Assembly: GCA_025200525.1 (NCBI GenBank)
Contig: CM045770.1
Location: 132,150,200-132,214,199 of the forward strand
DNA length: 64,000 bases
From: Camellia lanceoleosa
Lineage: Eukaryota > Streptophyta > Magnoliopsida > Ericales > Theaceae
Direction of reading: 5' to 3'
The notes beneath the pieces were generated by a model. It worked only from the letters and a program-made list of their open reading frames with translations. It did not search any database and was not told the origin of the DNA. Each line of letters opens with the position of its first letter. The stretch's first letter is position 1. Both the position numbers and the translations under genes were made by a program. Shown in pieces: positions 46,799 to 59,520 of this stretch.

Positions 46799-49681
46799 TT
46801 ATGTAATTTCAGAACATGTTTCATTTCCATGCCCTCACATTTGTCACTCTTTCAATGCTTTGAAGGGTTGGTTCTTTATGTCTTAAGAATGGGTCATTGT
46901 GCACGCTATCATATCTAGGACTTTGGGGCACCATTTCGGTGTGTATTTGGTCCTATTTTGTCATGATATAGCTCTGTTTTTACTTGGTTAGAGTATCCCT
47001 CTTTTGCTTCTTACACTTGTAGTGTAAGTCCTCTTTACTAGTCTTGCATGCCTAATGAGTGAGCTTGTTATTCTAGCATGTGTTGACCTGGTATCAGCCC
47101 ATTTTTGGTGTTAGTTTGACATGCCATAACTCTGATTTTAATTGGTGAAGTTATCTCATGCTTGGCTTTGGTAGCTGTAGTGTAACCATGCTCATTGGCC
47201 TAGCTTTACTTGATGTTTTGGCTCTTCATGCTAGCTCATCTTGGCTACCCTCCATACATGTTTTAGCATTATTTTGACATGCTTTAGGACTGATTTGGTT
47301 GTTCTTGGCCTGTTAAGGCTCGCTTTGTATAGCTATGGTGTTAATGCCTTGACTAGCTTTGAGTTTTGAGGCATCTTGCATACTTGACTTGAGGTATTTG
47401 CATGTTTTGACATCATTTGGAATGATATTTCAAAGCATTTAGTGTTGCCATACATCCATGTTTTTCACTCTTTAAGTGCTCTTGAGAGTTGCACCTTTGT
47501 GCCTAGTTATGGGCCAATGCATGAGCATGCATTTCCTTGCCTTTTCATGCCATCATTTCAGCACTTTGGCCACTGATTTGGACCTATTTGAGAGTTTTCC
47601 ATTTTGGTTTAAGACCATTATCGCATGTTGTTGCATGTTTGGCATTTGGCATGTTGTTGCATACTTGGCCTATTGCATGTTGTCACATGCTTGAGTTATA
47701 TCGCATTTGGCATGCCCCTTTTGTTAAGTTGCTTTGCATGTTTGCATGCTTGCCTCACATGTTATTACATGCTTGCCTATCCTTGAATGTTGTCACATGC
47801 CTTGCATGTTTGCATGCTTGTTTAGGTTGCATTGCGTTTGGTATGCTTATTACTATTAGCCTTGTATGGCATTGTCCTTGACGTGCTTCATGTTGCATTA
47901 GTTTTGCTTGCATGATTGCATCCCTTGCCTCTTGATCAACCATGATAGATGTTGGGACCCCTTATATGTTTATGTACATTTCAATTGATATAAATTGCAC
48001 ATTCGGCTCCTTTGGCCATCATGCATTGAAATGCGTGATTGGTGGTTCGAGGGTCGATGACTATACTCCCTTGAGTTCATAACATGATAGGGAGAGTGGT
48101 CATGCAAACATTGTCTTGCAAATGTATTGCCATGCTCTGTTTGTCCTCTACTGTAGCAACACAGCATTCTGCAGGAAGATATGGCCGGTCGGCTACTTTC
48201 AGTGCCGATCGGCTAACCATTTTTGGCCAATAGCATCATAATTGGTCGATGACCAATTTCCCATGGCCAATGGCCCTATCTCTTGGCTGATGGACTCTCA
48301 GAAAGTCCCCAAGGTGGTTCAGAAGTGTCATAGAAGTTGGCACAGTTTTCAGAGGTATAGAGCAGTGTAAACAGAGACAACATGTGACATGGTGATGGAT
48401 TTTCGAGCAAAGCCGTCCGAGCACGCATGCATCCCTCTTCCCAAGGCTGTTTTTACTGTTTTCATAGCTTAATTGATTTGCTTAATTAGTTAAGTGCTGT
48501 GTAATAATTAATTAGCTTGTTAGTTAGTTAATTATGTAATTTGTATTATTCTTTCGGTCCCTCCGTCAAGAGGGTGCAATTGTGTAATAAGCGTGCGTGT
48601 GTGTGATGCATGTCTTCCAACCTCCACTTCTTTCTCTCTTTTACTTAGCCGCTTATGATGGTTAGTTCTAGGGCACGTTTCAATTAGCATCCTTATGCTA
48701 TGCATGTTTACATCATTCATCTATATTGCATGCACCGGGCTCGGCACATCATACTAACTGCATTGTATTTCAATTCCAAGTTGAATACATGTATCAATTG
48801 TTGCATTTCACATGCCATCTTAGAATAGCTGAGCCTATTTCTAGTTGCATTTTGCATGCGTTGCATTAGCCATCTTAACATAAACTAGGATCATGCATTG
48901 ATTACTAACTAGTTGTTGTTTTGGCTCAGAGTACTAGGTAAGCTTTTAGGCTTTAGCATCCTTGCATGTATGTGAGTGTTGCCATGATAGCATGCTTGTC
49001 ATGAGGCTAACTGCTTAAGTGTATAACTACCTGAATGCCTGTGGGTGAAGGTTAGATTGCTTGAATTGGAACAATTTATCGAAATGCGAGTTTTAAACCC
49101 ACTTTGCGGAGTGGCAAAATCATATTTTTCTAAGCCCACTTGAGGGTAGCAAATCCACGTCTTAACCTACTTGCAAGTAGCACCTTCAAACCATTTTCAA
49201 ACAAACGGATATGCGCTGCTTTGTTTCAAATTAGGCAATCTAGTCTATACTTCTGTGTTGTGCGCATCACATAGTAATTCTAGCTAATAATCGGAATAAG
49301 AACACATGTTTTCAAAAACAAAATATCATGCTTAGTATAGGCCGATCTTTGATTGGGCGAGCGGGGGTGCTCATAGATGACCTTCCCTAATCGTACCCAA
49401 GTTCCCGAGCCGAGGCAACTTTGGTGATGATGGACACGTGGCCTTAGGCACGAGTCAGGGTTTCCTAAATCTCCCAAAATAAAATATTTAGGTGGCGACT
49501 CTGTATTTGGCAAAGCAATCCATGTTTGGCACTTCTTTACAAAAATCAGTTTTTCAAAATGATTTGCCGGATTTGGACTCTTTGGTGATTTATCAATCTC
49601 ACATCGCACATTGTGAGATCAGATTAAGAACCGTGACATTGAGTCTGAACTGTAGCATGAGGCCCTCGGGGCGCATCTACA
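46799..49681. mobile_element. Right part of the 4.9-kb solo LTR
   Basis: Continues the sequence cut at 34226. It is rich in gcatg/catgc words and T, with no supported gene. It ends GGGGCGCATCTACA. The segment aaaatatttaggtggcgactctg (part at 49484-49502) resembles the U5 end of giant Tat/Ogre LTRs. Confidence 0.72.
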
Positions 49682-49686
49682 ATAGT

Positions 49687-50417
49687 ATAACCCTACAGCT
49701 TACATACGTGAATACTTGTTAATACTCATAAACAATTGAAATCACCGTAGTTTGAAATTACACATTTACCCAAAATTTATTATACTCTTTTTGAAATGTT
49801 TAAAGAATTTCACATTTTAAACCATTCCAAATCAAAAATAAAAAAATAAAAAAAATTTCTCATATCAAAATCCACCGCAACTACACTCCACCCTAAAAAG
49901 CTTTTTATATCATAAGATTTTATACTCAATGTAAATCAATGTGGACGTCTATTTTTTGTAATACAAATTTAATTCAAACATATGGTTATCAATATCTGAT
50001 AATCTTGATTTTTTATATGAATATTCTACTCAACGAATCCTAAGAATGAATGGATTGAATAACTAAAATGGGTCCCAAAATGAGCCTGTCAAACCTAAAC
50101 ACTCTCTTAAGTTGAGATGACTAACATTAGATAAGCCAAACCCTTTTTATTTAATATAATTAATAGAAAAAATAAAATTCTCATTTACCTTCCTATATAA
50201 TAATAAAATTATTTGAATGTTAATTAAAATATATTTATGATGTCATTAAAAATTATTAATTGATTTGATAATTTATTAATAAAACTGGTCATTTGTTAAA
50301 TGATTAGAAACTTAAAAGGATGAAATATAAATTTTAAAACTATAGAAGACAATCGTATTTTAAACCAATATAAAAAATATGTTTTTCTCTTAAAAAAGGA
50401 GAAGGATCTCCTCTAGT
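49687..50417. other. Gene-free AT-rich DNA between the nest and the duplicated block
   Basis: I see no repeat structure or frame that can be supported. The duplicated block starts near tccaaagagggtgc (50418), matching 4444. Confidence 0.5.
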
Positions 50418-52094
50418 CCAAAGAGGGTGCTATTTCGGTCCGTAGAGCTCATCACAAGTCTCATTTCAATGATCCAAATAGTTTATTTTGTCAAACGTTT
50501 CATGCATTTCATTGACACACACAGACATAAAAAAAAAAAAAGTTGATCCGATAATTTGTTTAATTTATTGCGTTTGTTATTAAAAAAATGTATGATTTAT
50601 TTTAACAAACACAATCGTTGTCTATTGTTTTTGTGGAAAACGCAATAATTTGAACAAGTTATAAGTATCAAATCGATTTAAATTTTTCTATAAATAAAAT
50701 ATATGAAATACCTGACAAAATCAACGCTTGGATTATCGCAACGGAAGCAGGAACGGGCCAAATAGCAACGGGAGGGGATCCTCAATTTTACTTACATTAC
50801 TAATTTACCTCTTTACATTCTCCATATGAGATTTTTTTTTTCTTTTCTAATTTTACCTATGTGTGAAATTACTTTCAAGGATAAAAGACTAAAATTAAAT
50901 ATGTTTTATTATCTCCTTACACCCATTACTCTTCAATCCTTACTGCTCTTCTTCCCTTCTCAGTTTTTGTTCTCTGCTACATATCTCTTTTCAAAGTGAG
51001 AATTATAGTGTTTTGATCATAGAAAAAGCCAATGGATGAAGAAATAGTGGTGAAGAACCATCAAAAAATAAACTGGTGAGTTTTTTTATTTGTTTCGCAG
51101 GTTTTCGTTTCGTTTTTTGAGAGAATTCTTCGACTTTTGTTCGGTGTTTCAAAATCAAAGATATATTTCCAATAACCCAAGGCCAAATGTTTTTAATTTG
51201 TTCTATTACTCATTACTGTGCATTTCCAATTTCATTTATATATATATATATATATTTGGTTTTTTTTCCTTGGGATGATTATGTTTCTATTCATTAGAGA
51301 ACATCTTGAATTCATTTACTGGTAGATTATCTAAGAAGGAAATATCATTGTTAGTGGACATGTCAAAGAGTATGGTGCAATCAAAAGAGATATTGATTAC
51401 ATTGAAACGAAGGGATACCTTTAATGCGACAACAATGAAAACAATCTATAACGCAAATAAAGTGATAGGTGATTAGACAAATTTATTTTAGTTCGGCAAC
51501 ATGACACTAGCGTAATCTAATTCGTATAGTAATGTATCACCAAACAGACACTTCACAAATGAGCTTCAATTAATTTCTTGTTAAAGTAAAGTAAAATCAT
51601 ATAATCAAGTGGCAATAAATGGCCAGAAAAAAATAGTTTGTCTAGTAATACGGCACTGAAGTAATTTAGATTTTTTAACATTGTATTACCAAAAGCTATC
51701 GGTGTAAGAGAAAAAACTGAAAGGATTTTGAAGAGTTTTTAGTTTAGGGTTAGTTTTGGTAGTATAATGGGTGTAATGAGAATCACATTTTTTTTTAGTG
51801 ATATAATAAAATGAATGGTGTAAAAAGGTAAATTAATGGTGTAAGTAGAATTATCCACACAAAAAAAAAAAAGAAAATTGAAAAAATTTATTTTTACACA
51901 CTTATTTATCTCTGTGCATACACTTAATGAAATATTATGTTAATGATAATTATACCTTGAAGCAAAATTACTATAATGAATATCAAAATACACCTACAAT
52001 ATTATATCAAATTTTTTTTATGTACATATCTTTTTTAAAACAAAAAAATCTTAATACACAAAACCCAAATCCTTTGAACAACCCATCAGCTGTG

Positions 52095-52635
52095 TGTGTG
52101 CTGTTTTCGACCACACTGCCCAACAGGTACCCAGCTGGAGAGCACCGGCAGAATAGATTAAACCCGAACGACCTGCAACAGAAAGAAGAGTCTCCGGCAG
52201 TGGCTCGTCACCCGGGGGCACTCCGACAATCAATTCAGTACTCAATATCTCTCAAAGATAGCAAAAGTGTTTAACTCACTATACAGAATATCAAAAGCAT
52301 ACCTTAGACCCATGGGGGTGCCTCCCTTTTATAGCCAACACAATCCTAGTCCCAATAGAAGCCTAGCTCTAATGGACTTAGGATTACTGCTAATCTTGGA
52401 CTCCCAGTAGGATTAGGACAAACTCTCTAAGAGTCTCATCTTTACACAAACTGAAGTCTTCTCCCATTCTAGGACTATTGTCCCTTATCCGCTTATCTCA
52501 GATTCCGATATTCTCGCAGATAACCTCGGCCTAGCTGAGATTACCTCGGCGTCATGACCAGGACACGTGACACCTTGGCTGGCACTTCGGTGACACCTCG
52601 GTCACGTGTTGTCATTCAAAAATTATGTCCTCACA
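52095..52635 (-). repeat. LTR of element 3 (3' LTR in element orientation)
   Basis: About 541 bp. On the minus strand CTAGGGGACAGT lies just before it (52636-52647), a plausible polypurine tract. Confidence 0.85.
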
Positions 52636-53640
52636 ACTGTCCCCTAGGTTCTATTACCTCGGTATCCTGAGGTGATGGAACCTATACATGTACTCCTTCA
52701 GCTGAGTTCATGGCTTGTCGGCGCCAAGAATTTAGGACTCATATGTCCACTCATCAAGAATTAAGAATCAAGAATCATCATATTCTTTCTCATCCAGGTT
52801 CAACATCTCAACAGAGATCACACTACCATCAGAGATCATCATCAGATTTGGAACATACTAATCACGCCCCCATTGTGTCGCATCAGTTCTGCCCCCCACC
52901 GTCTGACGTCAACACGGGCACGTTACGATTTCTAATTCCAACGAAACCATTTCGTTTCTATCTGTGTTCCTAGACTCTTTTTTTTTTATTCTCTCGAATC
53001 TACCATGTTTCAAGCTCTCAAGCTCTGCAACCACTTCCATTCTTCTCCTCCGGTGAAGCTTTTGCCGATCCTTTCCAATTATTGCCATCATCTGACTCCG
53101 GTATACTGAACACTGGCTTCATTTTCTTTGGTGAGTTATTCATTTTTTCCCTTCTTTAGTTTCATACCTTGTTGTCTCTGCTTGTTTGCCATGTTTGAAC
53201 ATATCTGTCTGCTCCTGTCCCTAAGGATTCTCCTCTCAAGAATGCTAGCAACCTCGTCCTGTCATTCCCTCCATCTCCAAGCTAGTCTGAAGACAAAGCT
53301 GAGTCTGAGAATCAGACTGAAGCTGAGAAGAAATGAAGAAGCTGCTGGGGCCAAGTCTTCAACTCTGAATGATCAAATCTTCGACTTGACTCAAGATGAA
53401 GGGGATGGGGTCTCAAAGATGTTATCCCTGAGAAGACCACATCTGACGCGTCTATGGCCAAGAAGAGCATCGACCAGACTCTACAAGAGACCAACTCCGA
53501 GCTCGAGGCCGAGAAGGTTGCCGGGAAGTCTTCCCAGCTATCTTATAGAGGTGAGACATAGTCTGTTGCCAACGCCAAGTAGTTTCGTTTATGATCTTTT
53601 TTTTCTTTGTACTTAGTACTCTTTTCTTACTTTTGAAACA
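52636..53640 (+). pseudogene. Remnant resembling the Tat antisense gene in element 3
   Basis: The region is plus-strand and lies in the slot of the antisense gene. One short open piece (about 53419-53556) reads EKTTSDASMAKKSIDQTLQ followed by a Glu-rich ELEAEKVAGK segment, coiled-coil-like as in elements 1 and 2, then meets gtgaga, a possible splice donor. The rest is not readable. The call rests mainly on position. Confidence 0.35.
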
Positions 53641-54029
53641 ATGTAAGCTTTAATTTGGCCGACGTGCCATTTTTGTAATATGAACAATTACTCTTCAATG
53701 TTAGGAAGAAGTGCCTTCTTCCCTTATCTAAATGCACCCTCAAATTTCTTCTTTCAATGTGTTTGCATGATTCTATACTTAAAATAATTTGCATGTCTTC
53801 AAGGTACACCTTCACTGTGTAATCTCTTCGGGGTAAAATACCTTGGACACAACTTCTAGTCTTGTTTATCTCGGCCTTGGCTTAACACTTGAAAACATTG
53901 TAAAAAATGTTTTCACAAGTGTTGCTCAAAACTCACCACTTTTCTTTTATTTCTTATGACTTCTGTCTTCCATTATCTTCCAAGTCTTGGCAACATGGTA
54001 ATCTCGGCACGTGCATAGATACTTATTTC

Positions 54030-54500
54030 ACTCGTAACCTTGGCTTAACCTCAACTTGCAAATTTTCTCAAAATTTTAACAAGTGTTAAACTAATCTGGA
54101 CTTAACATGACCTCGACTTTAACTTTAACTTCAACTTGTAAATTTTCTCAAAATTTCAACAAGTGTTAAACCAGTCTTCTTATAACATGACCTCGGCTTT
54201 AACTTTAACTTCAACTTGTAAATTTTCTAAAAATTTCAACAAGTGTTAAACCAGTCTTCTTATAACATGACCTCGGCTTTAACTTCAACTTGTAAATTTT
54301 CTCAAAATTTCAACAAGTGTTAAACCAGTCTTGACTTCGGCTTAACTTCAACTTGTAAATTTCAATTTCAACAAGTGTTAAACACGTCCTCGGTTTAACT
54401 TCAACTTGGAAATTTTAATTTCAACAAGTGTTAAACACGTCCTCGGTTTAATTTCAACTTGAAATTTTTTCTTAAATTTCAACAAGAGTTAAATCGATCT
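54030..54500 (+). repeat. Tandem repeat, 53-81-bp units, in element 3
   Basis: About seven copies of a unit containing aacttgtaaattttct and ttcaacaagtgttaaac. Copies of the latter start near 54078, 54158, 54239, 54312, 54370, 54423 and 54481, so unit length shrinks along the array. Same slot as the arrays in elements 1 and 2, with unrelated sequence. Confidence 0.88.
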
Positions 54501-54706
54501 GGGCTTGAAAATTCCAACTCCCAAGCATCATTCTCCAGCCCTCTGCATGGCTTCCACCTACTCCTTTGTGGACCTTATATAAAAATTCTTTAACTTAGGC
54601 TGTGCTTTCCTCTTCTCAGACTTAATCATCTGGGCTGAGATCTTGCCTTCTGGAATCTGGGATCTGTTCACTTTAGACTGAGCTCTTTTTTTCTCGGACC
54701 CAATCA

Positions 54707-55192
54707 TCAAGGCCGAGATCGTGTCTTTTGGGATTCTCTATGGCCGACCTCCCGCGAAGGTCGGTGAGAATGTCCCTTGGTCTCGCCATGCTGAGGGACT
54801 GCAGGAACCGTTTTCTGTCCCCTTTTCTGGGCGTCTTTCTTGGCTGCTAGAATCGGCATATCTTGTAGCGAGAACAGTGGCTGTACGAAGTTGTTCTGCA
54901 TCAGGAAATTGACGACCGTTTATAGGTCTGCCAATTTGTCCACCATTCCCTTTATCTCGTCGTCACTCCGCAGACATCTATCCTTCCATACGTGGAGGTC
55001 TCCCTCGTTGTAATAGTCACCTCGGTCGGCCTTCTTTGGGGCGTCTCTCTCTCGGCCGACGTTCTTTCCTCCGTGATTCTTATCACGAGTTTCTTCATTG
55101 CAGTTGTCTTCTTCGACGTCAAGGTTAATATGTTTCCCACTCTCAGTAGGGGTGTCATCCCCAACCTTCTCTTTCTGTTTGTCGTTGGCCAT
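54707..55192 (-). pseudogene. gag stub of element 3
   Basis: The minus-strand frame starts at ATG 55192, about 35 bp inside the LTR. It is charged (MANDKQKEKVGDD, EETRDKNHGGKN) and interrupted by one stop at 54920-54922. It continues in frame to 54707 with MQNNFVQPLFSLQDMP and a basic end. Only the N-terminal gag region remains. Confidence 0.6.
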
Positions 55193-55208
55193 CTATTCTC
55201 CTTTCGTT

Positions 55209-55224
55209 CCCACAGACGGCGCTA
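55209..55224 (-). other. Primer-binding site of element 3
   Basis: Minus strand TAGCGCCGTCTGTGGG, one base different from the element 1 site. Confidence 0.6.
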
Positions 55225-55229
55225 AATTG

Positions 55230-55772
55230 TGTGTGCTGTTTTCTGACCACACTGCCAAACAGGTACCCAACTGGAGAGCACTGGCAGAATAGATTAAGCC
55301 CGAACGACTTGCAATAGAAAGAAGAGTCTCCGGTAATGGCTCGTCCAACCGGGGGCACTCCGACGATCAAGTCAGTACTCAATATCTCTCAAAAATAGCA
55401 AAAGTGCTTAACTCACTAGACAGAATATCAAAGGCATACCTTAGACCCATAGGGGTGCCTTCCTTTTATAGCCAACACAATCCTAGTCTCAATAGAAGCC
55501 TAGCTCTAATGGACTTAGGATTACTGTTAATCTTGAACTCCCAGTAGGATTAGGATAAACTGTTTAAGAGTCTCATCTTTACCCAAACTGAAGTCTTCTC
55601 CCATTCTAGGACTTTTGTCCCTTATCCGCTTATCTCAGATTCCGGTATTCTCGCAGATAACCTCGGCCTAACCGAAATTACCTCGGCGTCATGACCAGGA
55701 CACGTGGCACCTCGGCTGGCACTTCGGTGACACCTCGGTCACGTGTTGTCATTCAAAAATTATGTCCCCACA
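55230..55772 (-). repeat. LTR of element 3 (5' LTR in element orientation)
   Basis: About 543 bp, very similar to 52095-52635. The few differences suggest a fairly recent insertion. Confidence 0.85.
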
Positions 55773-56773
55773 CTTTGTTTTCCCTTTTCGTCAAGCAAAA
55801 AGGGCCAACTGAATCTGATGTTTTATGTCAAAGATATAAATTTCTAGGCTGGAAATGCTCTGTTTGGCTTTGTACTAATATAACTAACTTTTTTGGGTAG
55901 GTATAATACAATTGTTCAATGCATGCCAAATATTTGACAAAATGTATAAACAGTGAGGTCTATTTTTGGAGGTGGATTGGGGAGCTGGTCAGTGGTGGTT
56001 TTGTTGTGATGGGGAACTGGTCATACATGTAATCTCTCTGTCTACTCTGTCATCTATCTATTTTCTCTTTATTTTTCTATTCTCTCACTTTTTTGTTTTA
56101 ATATTTTTATTTATTTATTTATTTTTTCACTCTTCTCCTACTTCATGTACTATTTAGACATTACAGAGTTCCTAATTAATTGCACAAAAGAAAAAATTTT
56201 AAATAAGTAAATAAACCAGTTATAAGAACAAAAAATAAATCAAATATATATATATAAATACAAAAGCACAACACTTTAATAAAAATAATTTTAAATAGGA
56301 AAAATTACCAACACACCCCTCGATATACGAATATCACCTGAGAATTGAGAAATTACATCCCGCCCCCTGAGGTTTATATTTGCATAATAAATTGTCCCCT
56401 CATTTGTTATGCAAATATAAATTTCAAAGAATAATTTATAATTTTTCAAACTTTAGAAAAATCCATATTTTTCACAAACCTTGAAAGGGTGTAGGTAATT
56501 TGCCCTTTTAAATAATAATAATAATATAATCGGAGAGAGAACAATATTCATAATTTAACTGACTTGGTTGGAGCTATGGGGCCATTTATTAACTTATATA
56601 TTGGTTAAAGGACGCGTCTGGAATAAGATTTTAGGTGGTATCTGCATAACGATATGAGTTAGGGTATAATTAAAATATTAAGTATGTTGAATGAAAAGAA
56701 TAATTAAAAGTCAAAATAATAAGTATTTATACTGAGAAATGATATGTTCTAAAATAAGTAAGAATGTAAAAAT

Positions 56774-56816
<43 letters not shown>

Positions 56817-58439
56817 AAAAAATGTAGTAATAATGGCAATAAGACGTACTTTAACGAAATTGCCAATCCTAGAAGCATGAAATATGCTCCTGGAAACGCA
56901 TTCCACGCGCAAAATTTCTCGTGTTCAACGTGTTTTTGCTTTAAACTTTGCTATTGTTCTCTATTATCAACTAATAATAAATTTCCAAAAAAAAAAAAAC
57001 TAATAATAAATTTATATTTTTCAAAATATAATTATTTTACCACTTATACATGTGTCTGGCTTCATTATTTTTATTTTTTTTTGAATGAAAATTTTGTAAG
57101 TTTGGCGAATTAGAAAAGGTTAAAAAATCTTTTCAGATTTAAATTTGAGTCAATTATCAAGTAAATGTGAAGATAGATTTTTTTTTTTAATCTCAACGAA
57201 GAGCACTTTTACAATTGTCAAGTATACTGAAAAATATATAGACAGAGAAAGAAAATATGATGAAAAAGATAAAGTAAAATTATTGAATTAATAATCAAAT
57301 TACAAGTAAAATAACAATAAATTACATCTACTCTTATTGTTTCGTAATAAAAGTGTGAGTAAATGGAATGCAAAGTTACATATAAATAATATAGAAGGAA
57401 TGACAGAAATATATTTCAATTCTCTTTGATTTGGTATTGGGAAATCCTTTACAATGTAATCTTCATACGAGGGTGGTTATTAAAAAAAAGATTGGATTTC
57501 TCTTATATTGACATCTCAATATGAGAGAATTTGAGAAGCTTGGAGGATTCACCATGAGTCTCATTTTGATGATATAAATCGTTCATTTTGTAAGGCTCTC
57601 AATTTATATTACTTATGAAAAAAATTTAGAATGATCCAATAATCGTAACTTTCCATTTTATCGCATTTGTCTTTTGAAAAATGGATGACAAGTACATTTT
57701 AAAATTGACCATTCATTTTTTTTTACAGACAAATGCGACAAAATGAAAGGGCTACGATTATCGGATCGCTCTAAATTTTTTCATAGATAATATACATTTA
57801 TTACCTTACAAAATAAATCATTTGAATTATCAAAACAAGAGTCGTGGTGAATCCTATGAGTCCCTTAAATTTTCTCAAGTTGAGATTTCAATATGAGAGA
57901 AGTGCAACCTTAAAAAAAATCTTCCAACAACAAGACTACTGAAATAACTGCCTAAAATTATTCAATCTTCCATCTTCATTTCACAATACCACCTATCTTA
58001 AATTTTGGTCTCTAAAACCTTAATTTTTTGTTGTGAGGTTAAAAAAAATTTGAAAACCATCCGTAATAATTGGCAAAATATTATTAGTGTTTTTTTTTTT
58101 TTTTTTCAAATTTTTTTTGCCTTACCTTTTTATCGTATTTTATTAGAATATGATGTATTAATGCAATTACTTTTTTATTTTTTATTGTTAGACATTAGTG
58201 AGTGGATCTATGAGTTGTAGTACTCCAATTTAAAAATTCAACTCAATTTTTAAATTTAATGACGTGTTAGTATATTGAAATCTTAAAATCACTCTTTTTC
58301 ATGTCTTCTGTGATAATCACTTAATTATTCTATTTTACACATTATTGAGTCTTAAAAATAGATTCAGCAAGTGAGTTTATATATCATTTTCCTAGTGTAT
58401 AACATTGCTATAATTATGGAAAATGGGGAAACCCCTAGC

Positions 58440-58802
58440 GAGTCAGGATTCCTTCCTTGCACTTCCTCCTTGTATTTTCTACTTGCAGGGCTAATTTTGA
58501 TAATCCGGACCGTTCATATTTTAAGATTTGTTAAGTATATCATATCTATAAAAAATCAAGTTGATCGGATATCAGACAGTATGTGTTTGGAAAACTGTTT
58601 ATTAAATTTTTAAAAAAAATAGTTTTTAGTTCAATTTTTTCGAACACATGCTTTCTGATATCCGATCAACTTGATTTTTTACAGGTATGATATACTGAAC
58701 AAATCTTAAAATATGAACGGTTCGGATTATCAAAATTGGGCCTAAAAGTGGGCCCAATGGCTCTGCAGGTAGGAAATGATGCAAGGAGGGGATCTTTGCT
58801 CG
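58440..58802. mobile_element. MULE-like foldback MITE, 363 bp, TSD ACCCCTAGC
   Basis: Perfect 9-bp TSD (58431-58439 and 58803-58811). Unit 1 has a single acccctagc near 9590, the empty site. The two arms are long (about 150 bp each) and nearly complementary, with gttgatcggatatc and its inverse near the centre. A 9-bp TSD with long TIRs fits a Mutator-type non-autonomous element. Confidence 0.85.
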
Positions 58803-58811
58803 ACCCCTAGC

Positions 58812-59509
58812 ACCCCAGTGGGTGCTGATTGGTCCAATTTTTTTATTTTTTTTTTTCTTCCTCCTCTCTTTGACCCCACGTGTATGTAGGAGTGGTGGGG
58901 TCCCCAACTAGGTCTGCACTAGTGTTGTATAATTATAGCCCAATAGTTAAGAGCCGTTTTTAAAATCAATGATGTGACAATTTATTAAAATATCTAAGCA
59001 ACTATTTTTCTTTATTGTTTTATCTAATTATTAACCAATCTATCTTATACTTTTTCTTGATGTGAGACAATAAATAAAAAACTAACTAAATATGGTAATA
59101 AAAAAAATGACAAAACTCATTAACCAATCTATCTTATACTTGTGAGACAATAAATAGAAAACTAACTAATTATGGTAATATGAAAAAATGATAAAACATT
59201 GCGTGAAAAGAGCATTGTTGTTCAAATTTAAAAATTATATTTATTTTTCAAACTCAATAATATGTCAATTAATTAAAATATTTAGGACAACATTTTATCT
59301 CATATTTTTTTAATCATTAAACTAATTATATTACTTACACATTATTAAACTTAAAAAATAAATTTAAAAAATTGATTTATATATCATTTTGCTTCCTGTA
59401 ATCATTAGCAACTTGGGTGGCTGGTGTGGTCCCAAATTAATAAATAATAAAAAAAAAAATTAAAAAAATCTACGAGGAATCCCCTGTATATTCTGGAGCC
59501 TTTTAGCCT
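58812..59509. other. Upstream region of acyltransferase copy 2
   Basis: AT-rich, collinear with 9600-9957 and 21816-22140. A TATA-like tttatatatc lies at 59376-59385. No gene. Confidence 0.4.
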
Positions 59510-59520
59510 TTATTGCGCCT

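Larger units (their letters stand above)
52095..55772 (-). mobile_element. Non-autonomous LTR element, Tat-type (element 3), TSD CTGTG/CTTTG
   Basis: Two LTRs (52095-52635 and 55230-55772), start TGTGTGCTG and end CACA. The internal part is only 2.6 kb. In minus orientation it has a primer-binding site, a gag stub, tandem repeats, a remnant that looks like the antisense gene, and a polypurine tract. Pol is absent. The flanks ctgtg (52090-52094) and ctttg (55773-55777) differ by one base. The empty site is at 6115 in unit 1. The start is uncertain by 2-4 bp owing to a TG run. Confidence 0.82.

Noticed and set aside
53128..53616. 162-codon plus-strand frame in element 3
   Set aside because: The Arg-rich reading is probably out of frame. 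The adjacent frame (53419-53556) looks more like an antisense-gene coiled coil, so I kept only that remnant.
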